Shown piece after piece: positions 14,641-17,020 of a DNA stretch of 17,020 nucleotides. Under the pieces are notes generated by a model, which worked only from the letters and a program-made list of their open reading frames with translations, did not search any database and had not been told where the DNA came from. The first letter of the stretch is position 1. Each line of letters starts with the position of its first letter. This DNA is from Candidatus Pelagibacter sp. TMED118 (lineage in GTDB: Bacteria > Pseudomonadota > Alphaproteobacteria > Pelagibacterales > Pelagibacteraceae): the NCBI GenBank assembly GCA_002170205.2, contig NHFT02000004.1:91436-108455 (forward strand), read 5' to 3'. The translations under genes were made by a program, and so were the position numbers.

Positions 14641-16352
14641 TGGGTAAGTCAAAACAACTAGCAACAATGTTATCAGATGCACCGGCGGCACTAGACACAC
14701 TAGATGAACTTGCCGCGGCATTGGGTGATGACGCAAACTTTGCCACTACAGTAACAAACAGTATAGCAACAAAATTACCTATAACTGATCCTGCTATAGA
14801 CATGGGTACTAATAAAAAAATTAGATTCACCGGAGCTATTGGTGAAATTGGTAGTGTGCCAGGATTTCAAGCAACTAATGATGCAAATGACGGATTGCGT
14901 AGTATGGGTCTACGTGGCACTACATTGAGATTTGCAACTGGCGACGATGAGCGGATGCGAATAGAAGATAATGCAGTTGGTATTGGTACAACTAGTCCAG
15001 CAGGTAAATTACATATTCAGTCTGGAGATGCTGGTACAGTTACGCCATCATCACAAGCAGATGATTTAGTAGTTGAAGCTAGTACAGAAGGTGGCATTAC
15101 ACTTATGACACCTGACGATCAATCTGCTAGAATTAGATTTACAAGTCCATCTACTGAGTCAGGTGATGAAGGTGGAGCAGATATTTTCTATCGTCAAAAC
15201 ATTAATAAGATGATAATGGGTACAACAGTTTCGGGAGGTAAATTGGCCTTTAAGTCTGGCGCTGGTGTTGAAACAATAATGCTACATAATGGCTATGCTG
15301 GAATTAACTTTAGCGATCCAGCTTCAACAGGTGCAAGATTAAATGTGATGGGTGATGCTGGTTCAAATGCTGTATTTGTAAAAGGCAATGCGGGTTCAGG
15401 TACTAGTTGGGGTATGGGTATTAATGCAGGAAGCACTAGTGCTGATGCTAGTTTTAGAGTATATGATAAAGATGGTTCCAATTCATACCTTTATGTAGTT
15501 GGGGATGGTAAAGTTGGTATTGGTGCTGACGGCAATATGACAGCAAAATTTACAGTAAACAAACCTGCTACTGGACATACAACAGGCTATCAAGAAGACA
15601 TAGCTCAACTGTATACTACTACAGCAACTTATACTGGAAGACATTATCTCAATTTTTTCCATGATAACCAAAACAGAGACGCTAGCGGAGATCATACTGT
15701 ATGGGGTATGGCATTTGGTTATGACACCAATACCAGAGGTGGAATACAATACGATCACAAAGGTCAAGAACGTATGACTCTTTGGAGTAGTTATGGTACT
15801 ATGCAATTCAAATTACCTGCTACAGCGGTAACAACCAAACGTGCAGATCAAATTACTGAAAATCCAGCACTTGAACTTAAAAACAATGGCAACAATCTGC
15901 GTCCGAGACAAAGTGGTATTTGTCTTACATTATCCGGCAATCAAGGATTACCAGGTAGTGGAACATGGGCTTGGGAAAAAGTAGATTTGGATACAATAGT
16001 ATACCAAAATGGAAACACCAGTGCATGGGATAGTAGTAATGAAAGATATACCTGTCCAGAATCTGGGTTATATCTAGTAACAACAAGTGTACAAATGGAA
16101 AACAACGGTGGAGCAACATGGAGATATTTGTTTCCGACTATAAACGGGTCTACTTCTACAAGCAATGGTATGAACTTTGCAGACTTTGTTCCACAATCTC
16201 AACCAAATGCTACATACTATCATCATACTCACAGTTGTATTTTGAATTGTAGCAGTGGCGATTATATAGAATGGAAAGCACATGGCGCAGGTGGCGGAAG
16301 CACAATTAAAGGTGGCGGCGAAACTGCCTGTGCAATATACTTTTTAGGATAA
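14640..16352 (+). CDS. Fibre protein with C-terminal C1q-like domain (receptor-binding candidate)
   Basis: The product has 570 residues. The start overlaps the previous stop by one base. Residues 13-46 (APAALDTLDELAAALGDD and after) are a helical head widespread in marine phage fibres. The middle is a long beta region with VGIGTTSPAGKLHI (113-126) and VGIGADGNMTAKFTV modules typical of fibre shafts; no S74 chaperone signature follows. Residues 424-570 look like a C1q/TNF-type jelly roll: SSNERYTCPESGLYLVTTSV (aromatic and Gly-Leu-Tyr pattern), a central NGS turn, CSSGDYIEW and a final CAIYFLG strand. This part has five Cys (428, 472, 533, 537, 564), otherwise rare in these proteins, and a His-rich run YYHHTHSC (526-533). 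It is a good candidate for the tip that touches the host. Receptor unknown. Confidence 0.82.
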   Translation: MGKSKQLATMLSDAPAALDTLDELAAALGDDANFATTVTNSIATKLPITDPAIDMGTNKKIRFTGAIGEIGSVPGFQATNDANDGLRSMGLRGTTLRFATGDDERMRIEDNAVGIGTTSPAGKLHIQSGDAGTVTPSSQADDLVVEASTEGGITLMTPDDQSARIRFTSPSTESGDEGGADIFYRQNINKMIMGTTVSGGKLAFKSGAGVETIMLHNGYAGINFSDPASTGARLNVMGDAGSNAVFVKGNAGSGTSWGMGINAGSTSADASFRVYDKDGSNSYLYVVGDGKVGIGADGNMTAKFTVNKPATGHTTGYQEDIAQLYTTTATYTGRHYLNFFHDNQNRDASGDHTVWGMAFGYDTNTRGGIQYDHKGQERMTLWSSYGTMQFKLPATAVTTKRADQITENPALELKNNGNNLRPRQSGICLTLSGNQGLPGSGTWAWEKVDLDTIVYQNGNTSAWDSSNERYTCPESGLYLVTTSVQMENNGGATWRYLFPTINGSTSTSNGMNFADFVPQSQPNATYYHHTHSCILNCSSGDYIEWKAHGAGGGSTIKGGGETACAIYFLG

Positions 16353-16358
16353 GGAAAA

Positions 16359-16640
16359 ATGACAAAAACAATTACAACTGAAATAAGCGATGCAATGTAC
16401 AAAGCATTAGAATCAGCGGCATCAGATCCTGCTGAATGGGCAAAAAGTGCAATAGAGTTAAGATGTAGAGAAGCATATGATGAAATATATAGGACTACTG
16501 TTGACAGATATTTAGAAGAAGGAATTACAGTGCCTAGTTCTAAAGACGAAATAGTATTAGACGCTTTCACAAGAGGCTGGGTTAAAACAGTTGCACAACG
16601 CAATGCTGAATTTGATGATGAACTAGACGCCAAAGGGTGA
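16359..16640 (+). CDS. 93-residue protein of unknown function after the fibre genes
   Basis: AAGGA at 16351-16355 overlaps the fibre stop and sets the ATG. The protein is helical and charged: TEISDAMYKALESAASDPAE, then CREAYDEIYRTTVDRYLEEG, then DEIVLDAFTRGWVKTVAQRN. It has no membrane segment and no beta modules, unlike its neighbours. Short helical proteins of this kind occur beside fibre genes in marine T4-like phages as far as I recall, without a known role; an assembly chaperone is plausible, as with T4 gp57A/gp38. Its TGA stop shares its last A with the late promoter box that follows. Confidence 0.78.
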   Translation: MTKTITTEISDAMYKALESAASDPAEWAKSAIELRCREAYDEIYRTTVDRYLEEGITVPSSKDEIVLDAFTRGWVKTVAQRNAEFDDELDAKG

Positions 16641-16647
16641 ATAAATA
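16640..16647 (+). promoter_or_regulatory. T4-type late promoter box before the last fibre gene
   Basis: AATAAATA is identical to the box at 4615-4622. It is 23 bases before the ATG at 16671, compared with 21 there. It sits in the only gap (30 bases) between genes in this part. The repeated sequence and spacing support a real gp55-type late promoter. Confidence 0.62.
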
Positions 16648-16670
16648 TGTGTAGAGAATAGGATTCACAT

Positions 16671-17020
16671 ATGCCGTATATTGGACAAGGTTTACAACAA
16701 GGTAGACGACAGTTACACACATTTACTGCAACTGCTAGTCAGACAACTTTTAATGTGTCATACTCACCTGGTTATGTAGACGTTTATCAAAATGGTATTT
16801 TACTAGCACCCAGTGATTATACAGCAACCAACGGCACTAGTGTTGTGTTAGGTGTAGGTGCGGCTGTAAGTGATGAAATTACAATTATTGCACAACATTT
16901 GTTTAGCGTAGCAGATGTGGTGAGTGCTAGTACTGGCGGAACTTTTGCAGGTGATGTTACAATGACAGGTAATCTTACTGTACAAGGTACAACTATAACA
17001 GTTGATACTTCAACTGCACA
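16671..17020 (+). CDS. Fibre-like protein, N-terminal part (3' end outside window)
   Basis: The frame is open to the window end and gives 116 complete codons. AGGA (16660-16663) is 7 bases before the ATG. It begins MPYIGQGLQQGRRQLHTFTA, then has a beta domain with VDVYQNGILLAPSDYTATNG (near 44-63) and ITIIAQHLFSVAD. This start domain is common in marine phage fibre and virion proteins. FAGDVTMTGNLTVQGTTITV (near 93-112) then begins the same module as in the 337-residue protein. The protein is probably another fibre subunit and forms its own late unit. Confidence 0.85.
   Translation, partial: MPYIGQGLQQGRRQLHTFTATASQTTFNVSYSPGYVDVYQNGILLAPSDYTATNGTSVVLGVGAAVSDEITIIAQHLFSVADVVSASTGGTFAGDVTMTGNLTVQGTTITVDTSTA

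Noticed and set aside
14752..15540. Peptidase S74 intramolecular chaperone in the 570-residue fibre, suggested by VGIG..P..KLH
   Set aside because: That motif only marks the shaft. The C-terminus is C1q-like and lacks an S74 Ser-Lys region.
16262..16720. Minus-strand open frame of 152 residues across the 93-residue gene
   Set aside because: It runs against three + strand genes with good ribosome sites and shows no recognisable motif.

Overview
The window looks like part of the late structural region of a T4-like (Straboviridae/Kyanoviridae-type) tailed phage, most likely marine. The first 4.55 kb carry the T4 head order on the + strand: the end of the portal gene 20, two small core-protein positions (where T4 has 67/68), gene 21 (prohead protease), gene 22 (scaffold) and gene 23 (major capsid protein). 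The DNA is AT-rich. The fibre genes use sequence modules that I know from cyanophage and other marine myovirus virion proteins, such as GNLDVNG, TTNLYFT and the DELAAALGDD head. The capsid protein is short compared with T4, and the heme oxygenase is small and stands alone. I therefore favour a non-cyanobacterial marine host, possibly an alphaproteobacterium, but the host is inference.

Layout: (1) 1-4553, head module, genes tightly packed apart from a 144-bp gap (704-847) that holds a hairpin and a weak late-promoter-like box. (2) 4554-4643, a strong intrinsic terminator after gene 23, then a T4-type late promoter box (AATAAATA). (3) 4644-9267, a 650-aa fibre-like protein that ends in a cupredoxin-like domain, a 79-aa protein, and an 803-aa subtilisin-like protease with a second cupredoxin-like domain inserted between its oxyanion Asn and catalytic Ser. 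(4) 9298-9831, a heme oxygenase gene preceded by a near-consensus extended -10 sigma70-type promoter that would start the mRNA almost at the ATG. (5) 9861-16640, a packed series of fibre/structural genes (1150, 337, 102, 570 and 93 aa); the 570-aa product ends in a C1q-like domain with a His/Cys cluster. (6) A second AATAAATA box at 16640 leads into another fibre gene that runs off the window.

How it works together: gp21 should process the core proteins and gp23 during head maturation, and a matching cleavage site is visible in gp23. The downstream genes would build an adhesion apparatus from shared beta-rich modules. The virion-type protease and the metal-binding-type domains may act at the host surface. 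The heme oxygenase is an auxiliary metabolic gene that would release iron and biliverdin in the infected cell, and it appears to have its own early-type promoter. All genes are on the + strand. I found no tRNA, CRISPR array, transposon or attachment site, and no gene-free stretch longer than 144 bases.
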